From Casp-actino8 sp044358015 (GTDB lineage Bacteria > Actinomycetota > Acidimicrobiia > Acidimicrobiales > Ilumatobacteraceae), in NCBI GenBank assembly GCA_044358015.1, contig JBIKOO010000048.1:1-13174 (forward strand): DNA of 13,174 nt. Direction: 5' to 3'. Positions 1-6,857 of this stretch are shown here, piece after piece. How positions within the stretch are numbered: the stretch's first letter is position 1; the number at the start of each line of letters is the position of its first letter. A program made the position numbers and the translations under genes. The notes beneath the pieces are model-generated. The model made no database searches and was not told where the DNA came from. It saw nothing but the letters and a program-made list of their open reading frames with translations.

Positions 1-681
1 AATGCGGCGAGCTTCGCCCAAATCGTCAATAGAAACTGCAGCTTTCATTTCATCGCCTCCGTGGTCTGGGTGAGCCTCACGTAATCGATCGCGAAATTTT
101 GCTTTCACTTCTTTTGACGACGGTTTGGTTGTTCCAACGGGGAAGCCTAAGAGTTCAAGAGCCCACGCACGGGGATCACCCATTGAACGCATCGTTGAAG
201 CCTTGCTGCCCACAAGATGACTGACGAATGCCGACCCCAATGGACCACGCCAAGTCATGGCTTTGGTTAACACCGGTCCGAGCAACCGTCTGGTTGCTGG
301 GTCAAGCCGTTCAAGCGCGTAGATCGAACCCAACACTTGACTCATCGCGCTTCCTTGAGTGTCAAACTCAAATGAATAGTCGTCGCCGTCGCCGACAAGT
401 CGGTGCACACTGCGCGCCATTCCCTGTCGATCAACCTGAAAACGATGACGCAATCGTGGTTGCGGAACGCGATCGCCATTTTGCACCTGAGTCAATAGAC
501 GTTGAGTATCGGGGATGACATCGTCGTCAACATCAATGATGTGTCGGGCAATCACTGCACCCAATAACAAACCACCGAAACCTGGAGCGGGATCGCAGGG
601 CAACACCAAATGGCCGAGCGACACCCGACGAGTCGGTGTTAACGGTCGGGTATGCCAGATTTCTACTTCAGCAAGAAGCAC
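1..681 (-). CDS. J-domain protein with a novel N-terminal region, 3' end cut by window edge
   Basis: An open frame on the minus strand gives 227 residues and is still open at base 1, so the C-terminus is missing. The last visible part reads SKEVKAKFRDRLREAHPDHGGDE, which contains the J-domain signature HPD at residues 204-206, preceded by a basic helix and followed by the usual GGD. A J-domain stimulates the ATPase of an Hsp70 (DnaK), so this is probably a dedicated co-chaperone. Residues 1 to about 175 match no family I know. They include a Gly/Leu-rich stretch (FGGLLLGAVIARH, about residues 34-46) and an acidic patch. The J-domain is at the C-terminal end, unlike DnaJ itself. The GTG start at 681-679 is the first in-frame start after an in-frame TGA, with no strong ribosome site. 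It begins 15 nt after the stop of the upstream gene, so co-transcription is likely. The HPD call is firm; the biological role is unknown. Confidence 0.8.
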   Translation of the reverse strand, partial: MLLAEVEIWHTRPLTPTRRVSLGHLVLPCDPAPGFGGLLLGAVIARHIIDVDDDVIPDTQRLLTQVQNGDRVPQPRLRHRFQVDRQGMARSVHRLVGDGDDYSFEFDTQGSAMSQVLGSIYALERLDPATRRLLGPVLTKAMTWRGPLGSAFVSHLVGSKASTMRSMGDPRAWALELLGFPVGTTKPSSKEVKAKFRDRLREAHPDHGGDEMKAAVSIDDLGEARRI

Positions 682-696
682 GAGAAATCATCGTTC

Positions 697-1146
697 TCAG
701 TTGACGTCCACATCGTCAAACGCCACTTCGCCACCGTCGAGTTCGTCGAGTAGTCCGTCAACGATCTCTTCGGCCGCTGTTGGCACGATGAGAGTTCCTT
801 CTTGCCAACGATGAGTCACTTTGGCAACAATCAACATTTCGGTGAGGTCACGTCGTTCAGCAACGGAATATTCATCGAGTTCGTATTCGGTGACATCATC
901 TTCGTCGTCGACACCGCCGGTGACGGCAACAGTTCCGATACCTAATTCTTTTTCAAGACGATCGAACAACACATCGAGACGATCTTCGTATTCGGCCGGA
1001 ACAACAAGTTCAGATTCGACCCACGCATGAGGAATATCGGCTTGCGCCAACGTTGCGGTCATTTCGGCTTGATGATCGGTTGACCACGACGACAAGTCGT
1101 AAAAAACGTTTTCAAAATCGGGGTCGAGCGGGTTCCAGTCGGTCAC
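697..1146 (-). CDS. Acidic two-repeat small protein, DUF2007-like halves
   Basis: This is a 149-residue, strongly acidic, soluble protein with no signal peptide, starting at GTG. It consists of two ungapped copies of one 52-residue unit, residues 16-67 and 88-139, joined by an acidic linker (DDEDD). Aligned positions keep Y-x-L at the start, a Thr/Leu helix, H-x-W-x-E, L-x-VP, and a closing acidic/Leu helix. The order helix, strand with 'W..E', strand ending in 'VP', helix resembles the DUF2007 'putative signal-transducing' fold (LLxxAGIPAxV...LLVP), but that link is inferred from pattern, not from a search. A -10 hexamer TAGCGT lies 7 nt before the start and partly spans the intergenic gap after the peptidase gene, so the gene can be transcribed without a leader as well as by read-through. 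It precedes the J-domain gene by 15 nt, suggesting a two-gene unit. Function unknown. Confidence 0.75.
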   Translation of the reverse strand: MTDWNPLDPDFENVFYDLSSWSTDHQAEMTATLAQADIPHAWVESELVVPAEYEDRLDVLFDRLEKELGIGTVAVTGGVDDEDDVTEYELDEYSVAERRDLTEMLIVAKVTHRWQEGTLIVPTAAEEIVDGLLDELDGGEVAFDDVDVN

Positions 1147-1153
1147 GGGGCAA

Positions 1154-1159
1154 ACGCTA
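1154..1159 (-). promoter_or_regulatory. Putative -10 box for the two-repeat protein gene (leaderless)
   Basis: TAGCGT on the minus strand ends 7 nt before the GTG start at 1146, so transcription would begin at or next to the start codon. No good -35 is visible. Supported mainly by the same geometry at six other genes in the window. Confidence 0.45.
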
Positions 1160-1167
1160 CCCCTGAT

Positions 1168-2916
1168 TTATGACAGATACCTGTTCAGGAACGCTTCTGT
1201 GACTTCGTACTCACGACGATTGTTGTCAGGTGAGCGAAAGCCGTGTCCTTCGCCCTCGAATTCGATGAGTTCAACGTTGCCGCCCGCAGCCGTGATCGCT
1301 CGGGCGAGTTGTCGGCTTTGTGCGATATCAACAACTGGGTCAATAGTTCCGTGGAAAATCAATAGTGGAAAATTGGCCAACTTATCGGTGTGATGAATGG
1401 GTGAACGTTCTTGTGATTTACTCGCGGTCTCTTCAATATCGCCCATCAAGGTGCGGTTGTAATGAGCTTCGAAGCGGTGTGTTGTGGCATCAAGTGCTGC
1501 GATATCGCAAACCGGATACACGACACGCACGCACCCGACTAAGTCGGGTCGGCGCATAGCCACACCAAGCGCGGTCAATCCCCCTGCTGAGCCGCCCATT
1601 ATTGCGGTGCGTTCGCGTGGACGAGCGAGTGATTCAAGAATGTCAATAACGTCATCAACATCAAGGTCTCCCCAGCGACCTTGCATGGCCTGAGTGAAGT
1701 TACGTCCGTGACCGGTGCTTCCTCGATGATCGGGAACAAGTACGTCGTAACCGCGATCGATCCAATACGTCACGCGTGGCATAAAGGTGACTTGCCATTG
1801 ATCGGTTGGCCCACCGTGAATCATGCACAGCAAACGACCGTTGGATAGTGTTGCTGAATACAAACGCGCATGCAACTCAATGCCGTCGCGAGATTGCACG
1901 CGCAAGAGTTGTGGTTCAACGAGCGCTGGATGATCAGTCCAGTCGAACCTCGCGCCAATCAAAAGTGTTCGCCGGGGCCACGACGAATCTTCAATCTGAG
2001 TCGTGTCGTATGCAACGACTTGCGTGGGAGTCTTGCCGCCAGTGCGCAGCGCGACAAGGGTGTTGCCGACCCACGACAGTTGGCCGTGCACTGCTTTGGC
2101 GTGTTCACGAATAGTTCCCGTTGAAAGTTCAAGAGTGCACAGGCGACCAAAGCCGTCTTCGTTGCGCACAAACGCGATGCGGGTTCCATCAGAGTTAAAA
2201 CACCAACTACGTTGACCGTCGCCCCATGTTGGTGTGCCATGTTCAAAAGCTTCATTGGCACGTGGTCCCGATTGAGTTGCGACATTGAGCCAACCCGATG
2301 AGTCATCAAGCCACGCCAATTGATTGCCCGTGGCATCAGCACGCGGTTGCTGATGTTGACAGTTATTGTCGCTCACGACACCGTTCGTCGACATGATGAC
2401 ACTCTGGTCCCATGGCATATTGGGCGAGTTCCAGGCTTGCCACACGGGCGCACCTTGAAACCACACCGGGTCGAGCACAAACTCATATAAACCATCGTCA
2501 ACGCGTTGAGCAACGCCTGATGTGAGGTCGACCACCATGATCTCGGCTTGGTCGATGACCACAGCAACCGACCCACCATCGGGCGACACCGCGGGGCCAC
2601 TGATTGAGCGTCCGTCTAGTGCCAACAAAGATCGTAGTGCGCCTTCGAGGGACATCTGTTGCAGGCCATCGGCTTTGGTGACGACAACAAGTCCGGTCGC
2701 ATCGGGCAACCAGTCAATACATCCCCCACCGAGCCCACGCCCAGCCCGCACGGGCTCGTCTGAAATGCGCCTCATTGAGCCGTCAGCGAGCGAAATGAGG
2801 TGCATGTATGAGCCACTTGCATCACTCACGACCACGGCAACCCAATGGCCATCGGGTGAGATCCGAGGTTCGCTGAGATCTCGTGCCTCGAGGATGTCGT
2901 CAACCGTTATGGCCAT
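1168..2916 (-). CDS. S9 family serine peptidase (prolyl oligopeptidase / acylaminoacyl peptidase type)
   Basis: This 582-residue protein has the two-part S9 layout: an N-terminal beta-propeller of WD40/TolB-like blades (ISPDGHWVAVVVSD, VSPDGGSVAVVI, NSDGTRIAFVRN; about residues 1-330) and a C-terminal alpha/beta-hydrolase domain. The hydrolase domain shows the oxyanion-side HGGPTDQW motif, the nucleophile motif GGSAGG with Ser443, Asp526 in HGTIDPVV and His558 in EGEGHGF, a complete catalytic triad with family-typical spacing. Such enzymes cleave short peptides after Pro or release N-acylated residues. No signal peptide is visible, so it is probably cytoplasmic. The frame stays open upstream to 2970, but those 18 residues do not look like family sequence. 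The ATG at 2916 starts the typical 'ITVDDILEARDLSEPRISPDG' region and has a -10 hexamer TACTCT 6 nt before it. The next gene starts 21 nt after its stop. Substrate unknown. Confidence 0.93.
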   Translation of the reverse strand: MAITVDDILEARDLSEPRISPDGHWVAVVVSDASGSYMHLISLADGSMRRISDEPVRAGRGLGGGCIDWLPDATGLVVVTKADGLQQMSLEGALRSLLALDGRSISGPAVSPDGGSVAVVIDQAEIMVVDLTSGVAQRVDDGLYEFVLDPVWFQGAPVWQAWNSPNMPWDQSVIMSTNGVVSDNNCQHQQPRADATGNQLAWLDDSSGWLNVATQSGPRANEAFEHGTPTWGDGQRSWCFNSDGTRIAFVRNEDGFGRLCTLELSTGTIREHAKAVHGQLSWVGNTLVALRTGGKTPTQVVAYDTTQIEDSSWPRRTLLIGARFDWTDHPALVEPQLLRVQSRDGIELHARLYSATLSNGRLLCMIHGGPTDQWQVTFMPRVTYWIDRGYDVLVPDHRGSTGHGRNFTQAMQGRWGDLDVDDVIDILESLARPRERTAIMGGSAGGLTALGVAMRRPDLVGCVRVVYPVCDIAALDATTHRFEAHYNRTLMGDIEETASKSQERSPIHHTDKLANFPLLIFHGTIDPVVDIAQSRQLARAITAAGGNVELIEFEGEGHGFRSPDNNRREYEVTEAFLNRYLS

Positions 2917-2922
2917 ACTCCG

Positions 2923-2928
2923 AGAGTA
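2923..2928 (-). promoter_or_regulatory. Putative -10 box for the S9 peptidase gene (leaderless)
   Basis: TACTCT on the minus strand ends 6 nt before the ATG at 2916. A short inverted repeat GCGAA-A-TTCGC lies further upstream at about 2948-2958 and might be an operator, but it is too short to claim. Confidence 0.45.
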
Positions 2929-3043
2929 GGGGGTCTGATGGTGAGGGTGCGAAATTCGCCAACACACCATGCAACATCCGTCAGGAGGTCACTGAAGTTT
3001 GACGACAGTGACAGCACATCCATTAAACAACCGATTCACAGAA

Positions 3044-3090
3044 AATTTCTTTTGTTCTCGCCGCCGAAGGCGGCGAGAACAAAAGAAATT
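3044..3090 (-). terminator. Perfect 22-bp hairpin terminator after the LPETGG surface protein gene
   Basis: Bases 3044-3065 and 3069-3090 are exact reverse complements (22 bp, 3-nt loop GAA on plus, TTC on minus). The inner half is GC-rich (GGCGGCGAG) and the outer half AT-rich, so on the minus strand the hairpin ends in AGAAATTTTC, a modest U-tract. It lies 23 nt past the stop at 3114 of the minus-strand gene and upstream of the S9 peptidase promoter, where a rho-independent terminator is expected. The near-symmetry would let it act on both strands. The 23-nt gap holds an AT-rich repeat of TAGATAAA-like units. Confidence 0.8.
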
Positions 3091-3113
3091 AAGATAGATA
3101 AATAGATAAATGA

Positions 3114-4088
3114 TTAAAAAGCCCGCACAGGACGGACGTAGTACGCGTTGGACTTGAAGAGGCCGCTCTGACGGCCACTGGAGAAAGTTTGGCTCCACGC
3201 GAGGATGTCGGAGTTCTCAGAGGAACTCCAATAGAGGCCAGTCGAAAAACCACCAAGCGGTGTACTTGCACTATGGAGATTCGTATACAACTGGTTTAAC
3301 TCATCTTTCGACGGCAAAAACCAGTCGGTTTGGCCCCCTAACGTTAAATCGTTGACGAGACGTGCAGCGATACCAGCAGTCGAACAGCCACCGACAACGG
3401 CGGTTATGTCGATTGTGTTCTGTTCACTAGTTCCAATCGCTGTTCCATCAGCACCAGAAATCAGAGTCGCGTAACAGCCCCACTCAGCTACCGGGTCGGT
3501 CAAGTCGTCGCCACCGCACGTGCCATCAGACCAACCGGCACAAGCCACCTCCAAATAACGAGAGCCCTCGGGACGAGTTTCATCAACATAAAAGATTGTG
3601 CCACCACTAGGACCGGGACTACCTACCTGGTTAAGTACTGGCGCAAGTGTCGTTGTTGTTGTAGTAGTAGTCGAAGTAGTCGAAGTAGTCGAAGTAGTCG
3701 AAGTAGTCGAAGTAGTCGAAGTAGTCGAAGTAGTCGAAGTAGTCGAAGTAGTCGAAGTAGTCGAAGTAGTTGTCGGTGCAACAGTCGTTGTCGTCGCAGG
3801 CGCGACAGTTGTTGTCAATGACGGAACGGTCGTTACTGATGGTGCAACCGTCGTCGTTACTGATGGTGCAACCGTCGTCGTCGCTGGTGCGCACGGATCA
3901 ACCACTTGAGGGGCCAACACCAAACCACCCAGCAACGCCAAAGGAGCCACCAAAACCGACAATCGCCCAGCAGACTGACGCACCCAACGCGCCACCATCA
4001 AACCGACAACTAACAAAAACACGCCGGCGATCAAAACAAAGGTCGACCCGCCAGTTTCAGGCAAACGACATACGTCAACAGCAAACAT
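3114..4088 (-). CDS. Membrane-tethered surface protein: N-terminal LPETGG + TM hairpin, Thr stalk, DUF1566-like domain
   Basis: This 324-residue protein has four parts. (1) Residues 9-14 are LPETGG, followed at once by a membrane segment (17-33) and RWVRQSAGR: the exact layout of a sortase sorting signal, but at the N-terminus. (2) A second membrane segment (43-59) returns the chain outward. (3) A Thr/Pro/Ser stalk (about 68-147) contains TTTVAPS repeats and 11 TTS units (about 107-140), probably extracellular and possibly glycosylated. (4) The C-terminal domain (about 150-324) has GGTIFYVD, DWFLPSKDELNQLY, YWSSSE and a terminal VRPVRAF, typical of DUF1566-like domains. The ATG at 4088 is preceded by a purine-rich site (GGAGAGGG, 7-nt spacer); a GTG at 4112 is possible. 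An in-frame TAA at 4125-4127 rules out a longer N-terminus with a signal peptide. Ligand and role unknown. Confidence 0.85.
   Translation of the reverse strand: MFAVDVCRLPETGGSTFVLIAGVFLLVVGLMVARWVRQSAGRLSVLVAPLALLGGLVLAPQVVDPCAPATTTVAPSVTTTVAPSVTTVPSLTTTVAPATTTTVAPTTTSTTSTTSTTSTTSTTSTTSTTSTTSTTSTTSTTTTTTTTLAPVLNQVGSPGPSGGTIFYVDETRPEGSRYLEVACAGWSDGTCGGDDLTDPVAEWGCYATLISGADGTAIGTSEQNTIDITAVVGGCSTAGIAARLVNDLTLGGQTDWFLPSKDELNQLYTNLHSASTPLGGFSTGLYWSSSENSDILAWSQTFSSGRQSGLFKSNAYYVRPVRAF
3670..3768. repeat. Tandem repeat, 11 perfect copies of a 9-bp unit (GTCGAAGTA)
   Basis: Eleven consecutive identical copies of GTCGAAGTA (plus strand) encode a Thr-Thr-Ser run on the minus strand. Because the unit is 9 bp, gain or loss of copies changes stalk length without a frameshift. 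The run continues into poly-Thr codons on the downstream side of the gene. A long open frame on the plus strand through this region (Val-Val-Glu runs) is a by-product of the repeat. Confidence 0.95.
3835..3882. repeat. Two 24-bp direct repeats in the stalk region
   Basis: Bases 3835-3858 and 3859-3882 differ only at the last position (23 of 24 identical). They encode repeated T-T-V-A-P-S-V units on the minus strand, in frame. Confidence 0.9.
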
Positions 4089-4137
4089 CACAAAACCCTC
4101 TCCAGCGCCCACTGATTGCAGGACTTAAACTCCTCCC

Positions 4138-4143
4138 AAATTA
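4138..4143 (-). promoter_or_regulatory. Possible -10 box for the LPETGG surface protein gene
   Basis: TAATTT on the minus strand, preceded by TGG (extended -10 form), lies about 50 nt before the ATG at 4088, giving an mRNA leader of roughly 42 nt that includes the GGAGAGGG ribosome site. The -35 position (TAGGAA at 4161-4166) is a weak match. The 186-bp gap 4089-4274 also holds the glpX promoter on the other strand. Confidence 0.3.
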
Positions 4144-4261
4144 CCACAGCGACACCCACGTTCCTAAAAACGGCGTTTCACATCCCAAACATCAACTCAC
4201 ACCCAATCAGTACTGGAGTGCAGAATTGCGCGCCAGGTTAGGTCTGATCCCCTGCGCCGAC

Positions 4262-4267
4262 TACCGT
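4262..4267 (+). promoter_or_regulatory. Putative -10 box for glpX (leaderless)
   Basis: TACCGT ends 7 nt before the ATG at 4275, so the transcript would start at about the start codon. No ribosome-binding site is seen upstream, which fits leaderless translation. Confidence 0.45.
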
Positions 4268-4274
4268 TGACTTC

Positions 4275-5261
4275 ATGCCTGAGCAGCCATCACGAAACCT
4301 AGCCATGGAACTCGTTCGAGTCACCGAATCAGCCGCCCTAGCCGCGTCGCGGTGGGTAGGCCGTGGCGACAAGAACGGAGTCGACGCCGCCGCCGTTGAC
4401 GCCATGCGCACCGTATTGGCCACCGTGCCGATGAGCGGAATCATCGTGATTGGTGAAGGCGAAAAAGACGAAGCGCCAATGTTGTTCAACGGCGAAGCGG
4501 TTGGCGATGGCTCAAAGCCCGACACCGACGTTGCGGTTGACCCCATTGACGGCACCACGTTGACAGCTATGGGCCGTGGTAATGCGTTATCAGTGATCGC
4601 GGTTTCTGAAAAAGGAACGATGTTTGATCCAGGTCCGTGTATGTACATGGAAAAGATTGCGGTCGGACCAGATGTCAAAGGTTGTATTGACATCAATGCG
4701 TCGTACACCGACAACTTGAAGTGGATCGCTAAGGCCAAAGGCGAAAGCGTGCGCGACTTGACCGTGATGATTCTTGATCGTGACCGTCACGTGGCCTTGA
4801 TTGAAGAAGTTCGCTCAACTGGTGCTCGTATCAAGTTGATTAGCGACGGCGATATTTTCGGTGCGATTGCAACTGCGTGGCCCGATGCCGGCGTTGACGT
4901 GTTGTTCGGTATTGGCGGAACACCCGAAGGTGTTACTTCGGCCGCTGCACTCAAGTGCATGGGCGGAGAAATTCAGGGCAAGTTGTGGCCGCGCAATGAT
5001 CAAGAGCGTGCTGCTGCAATTGCGGCCGGGTACGACTTAGATCAGGTGTTGACCACTGACGACTTAGTGCGCGGAGACAACTGTTTCTTTGCTGCCACTG
5101 GTGTCACTGATGGTGAGTTGTTGAAGGGCGTGCGTTTCCATGCCGGTGGTGCAACCACACAGAGTTTGGTGATGCGCTCACGTTCGGGAACAGTGCGTCT
5201 GATTGAAGCCCACCACCAGTTAGAGAAGCTGAAAGTCATTTCCAGCGTCGACTACGCGTAA
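4275..5261 (+). CDS. glpX: Class II fructose-1,6-bisphosphatase (GlpX)
   Basis: This protein hydrolyses fructose 1,6-bisphosphate to fructose 6-phosphate and phosphate, the committed step of gluconeogenesis, in the cytoplasm. Its 328 residues equal the usual length of the family. Visible signatures are AASRWVGRGDKNGVDAAAVDAMR (residues 23-45), the metal-binding GEGEKDEAPML (60-70) and DVAVDPIDGTTL (85-96), the Li-sensitive phosphatase motif with the metal-binding aspartates and the Thr that positions the attacking water. Later conserved parts include the GDIFGAIATAWPDAGVDVLFGIGGTPEGV region. In many actinobacteria GlpX is the only FBPase. The gene is alone on the plus strand, flanked by oppositely oriented genes, and is followed by a terminator. 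The ATG at 4275 is backed by the leaderless -10 box and by the family's N-terminal length. Confidence 0.96.
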   Translation: MPEQPSRNLAMELVRVTESAALAASRWVGRGDKNGVDAAAVDAMRTVLATVPMSGIIVIGEGEKDEAPMLFNGEAVGDGSKPDTDVAVDPIDGTTLTAMGRGNALSVIAVSEKGTMFDPGPCMYMEKIAVGPDVKGCIDINASYTDNLKWIAKAKGESVRDLTVMILDRDRHVALIEEVRSTGARIKLISDGDIFGAIATAWPDAGVDVLFGIGGTPEGVTSAAALKCMGGEIQGKLWPRNDQERAAAIAAGYDLDQVLTTDDLVRGDNCFFAATGVTDGELLKGVRFHAGGATTQSLVMRSRSGTVRLIEAHHQLEKLKVISSVDYA

Positions 5262-5270
5262 GGCGTGGTT

Positions 5271-5302
5271 GGGCAGAATAACTGCCAAAGCTAACTCTGC
5301 CC
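5271..5302 (+). terminator. Terminator after glpX, shared with the convergent gene
   Basis: GGGCAGA (5271-5277) pairs with TCTGCCC (5296-5302) and is followed on the plus strand by TTATTTCTCTTTT. An alternative inner hairpin GGCAG-AATAA-CTGCC is possible. It begins 9 nt after the glpX stop and abuts the stop codon (5303-5305) of the minus-strand gene, so it may serve both convergent genes. Confidence 0.7.
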
Positions 5303-6646
5303 TTATTTCTCTTTTCGAGGAAACCGGTCACCTAATTTTCCTGAAATTTTGCCCTTGATCGACTGTGCGTGATCACGAGTATCAGAACTGAGTTGCCGCA
5401 CTACTTTCATACCTTCAGAACTCGTTTCACGCGCCTTCTCCAAACTTTCAGATGCGGCATCTTTCCACGCCCTCATCTCGGCTTCATTCATCTCAGACTC
5501 AATCCCGAGCAACTCATGGAAGACATGAATTTCAACCATGGCTGAGTTCGTTGATTTCACTATCGCCTTACCTTGCAGTGGGTTCAGCAGAATTTTTGAG
5601 TTTGCCGTTTTTGCTGCGTCATTCATACGCTCCAACAAAAGACTTGTGGCATTAGCGAAAAGCACAATTCGTTCTTGTCTGGCAACCTTTAATCCGATGC
5701 GATGACGATCCAGTTCATCTGGCGAAGAATCAAGCACACGATCAAGCTCAACAATCGCGGTTGAGTCATGCAACTGGAAACAATCAGCTAAAACTCTGAG
5801 CCAAACTTTGACTTGCGACTCTAAGCCGTCAAAAGTCTTGGCCAAGTCCCCGACCGACTTGTCGTGTTCGATCTTGTCCGCCAGATCACCTAATTGCCGC
5901 AGGGCATATCCCTGTGTTTGAAGAATCGTGCTGGACGAGTTCTGAATTTTCGACCAGGTAATGTCCGAAACTCTGCCCACCGAATCTCTAATGGTCATCG
6001 CCTCTTGAATTGCAAGACGCACTCCGTCCATTCGTGACAGAACATCATTTTTCTGATTGCGCATGACATCATCAAGTTTGCGATCAATTCTCTCGAGATA
6101 TTCCATAATCTCTGCCATGGCTTGTTCCATTGCCACTTGCGCCATGACTCCCGCCGGTCCAGCAGCGGCAGCAGGACTCATGTTTGAAGTTGCGGCGTTG
6201 GTAATGGTCGGGGCTATTCCCTTTAAGGCATCAAACTGTCCCACTACCGCCTGCAGTACGCCAGGTGTCTTCGCTTCACTAAGGCGATACTTCTTAACGA
6301 TTTGAGAAATCTCACCAGAGGTTTTCACCCACTTTCCGGCAGTCTGAGCCATAGACGCAACCGAATCAGTGACCGCGTTTGCAGAATCAACAATTGACGA
6401 GACCGAGCCTGCGAGTGACTCCGCTGATTCTTTGAGCGACGACACAGTGTCAACTGCGGTAGACGCCGTTCCCGAAAGCGCACCGAGTCCGTCGATCATC
6501 TCTCCGACTTTCGGCAAAAGGCGACTCAAAGACGCCAGTCCTTCAGAAGCTAGAAAATTCTCAACCGCTGCAGGTTCACCGATGACAGCAAGTCCATCGC
6601 CGTCATATAACAATTGAATTCCGTTTACTTCGTTGCTGGAGGCCAT
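5303..6646 (-). CDS. Uncharacterised helical, partly coiled-coil protein (447 aa)
   Basis: I do not recognise a characterised family. The 447-residue protein has a short N-terminal beta-like part (NGIQLLYDGDGLAVIGEPAAVENFLASEGL, about 6-35). A Ser/Ala/Val-rich amphipathic helical stretch of about 60 residues follows (VSSLKESAESLAGSVSSIVDS and on). A Gly/Ala-rich, fairly hydrophobic segment (about 156-184) leads into a heptad-like helix EIMEYLERIDRKLDDVMRNQK. The remainder is long, charged and helical, with a basic, Gly-containing tail. No signal peptide or catalytic motif is seen. From memory, uncharacterised actinobacterial proteins share the ERIDRKLDDVxxxQKxxVLxxM and 'ELDRVLDxSPDELDRHR' regions; this is unverified. 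The ATG at 6646 is chosen over a TTG at 6676 because a -10 hexamer (TACGCT) lies 6 nt before it. Base composition looks more AT-rich than the neighbours, which may indicate acquisition. Confidence 0.7.
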   Translation of the reverse strand: MASSNEVNGIQLLYDGDGLAVIGEPAAVENFLASEGLASLSRLLPKVGEMIDGLGALSGTASTAVDTVSSLKESAESLAGSVSSIVDSANAVTDSVASMAQTAGKWVKTSGEISQIVKKYRLSEAKTPGVLQAVVGQFDALKGIAPTITNAATSNMSPAAAAGPAGVMAQVAMEQAMAEIMEYLERIDRKLDDVMRNQKNDVLSRMDGVRLAIQEAMTIRDSVGRVSDITWSKIQNSSSTILQTQGYALRQLGDLADKIEHDKSVGDLAKTFDGLESQVKVWLRVLADCFQLHDSTAIVELDRVLDSSPDELDRHRIGLKVARQERIVLFANATSLLLERMNDAAKTANSKILLNPLQGKAIVKSTNSAMVEIHVFHELLGIESEMNEAEMRAWKDAASESLEKARETSSEGMKVVRQLSSDTRDHAQSIKGKISGKLGDRFPRKEK

Positions 6647-6652
6647 GCCATG

Positions 6653-6658
6653 AGCGTA
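6653..6658 (-). promoter_or_regulatory. Putative -10 box for the helical protein gene (leaderless)
   Basis: TACGCT on the minus strand ends 6 nt before the ATG at 6646. This decides the start: a longer frame from a TTG at 6676 would include the promoter in the coding region. Confidence 0.45.
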
Positions 6659-6747
6659 CTTCGCCACATAAAGCAAGGAAAGAAAAGTACCTATAACTTC
6701 TGGCTAATTAGTACCTAAAACAAGTTCAAGTTTTCCGAATGTGCGAC

Positions 6748-6789
6748 TTGGGCCAAATAACCACCGAAAGCGGGGTGTTTTCGCGCCCA
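6748..6789. repeat. Dispersed hairpin element, copy A
   Basis: TTGGGC (6748-6753) pairs with GCCCA (6785-6789) around an inner imperfect hairpin (CCACCG-AAAG-CGGGGTG) and TTTT. The right arm CGGGGTGTTTTCGCGCCCA (6771-6789) is identical to copies B and C. This copy lies between two divergent genes, not after a stop codon, and is the left bracket of the small two-CPxC gene. Confidence 0.8.
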
Positions 6790-6845
6790 TGGTAACTGGG
6801 TCAACGCTGGCAGTTGTAAAGAACATCTCGCAGACACGCCCGTTC

Positions 6846-6851
6846 TATGCT
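6846..6851 (+). promoter_or_regulatory. Putative -10 box for the 33-aa CPxC protein (leaderless)
   Basis: TATGCT ends 6 nt before the ATG at 6858. It supports the short 33-residue reading over a longer frame that would run through repeat copy A. Confidence 0.45.
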
Positions 6852-6857
6852 CGGCTC

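Noticed and set aside
2917..2970. N-terminal extension of the S9 peptidase to 2970
   Set aside because: The extra 18 residues look unlike the family start, and the -10 box at 2923-2928 would lie inside it.
3670..3768. CRISPR array
   Set aside because: Units are 9 bp with no spacers and lie inside a coding frame.
3598..3909. Plus-strand open frame full of Val-Val-Glu repeats
   Set aside because: It is the reverse of the Thr-Thr-Ser repeat of the real surface-protein gene; no start signals and no non-repeat domain.
6741..6857. Longer N-terminus of the 33-aa CPxC protein
   Set aside because: It would be encoded by the hairpin element and promoter region, and it lacks a recognisable domain.
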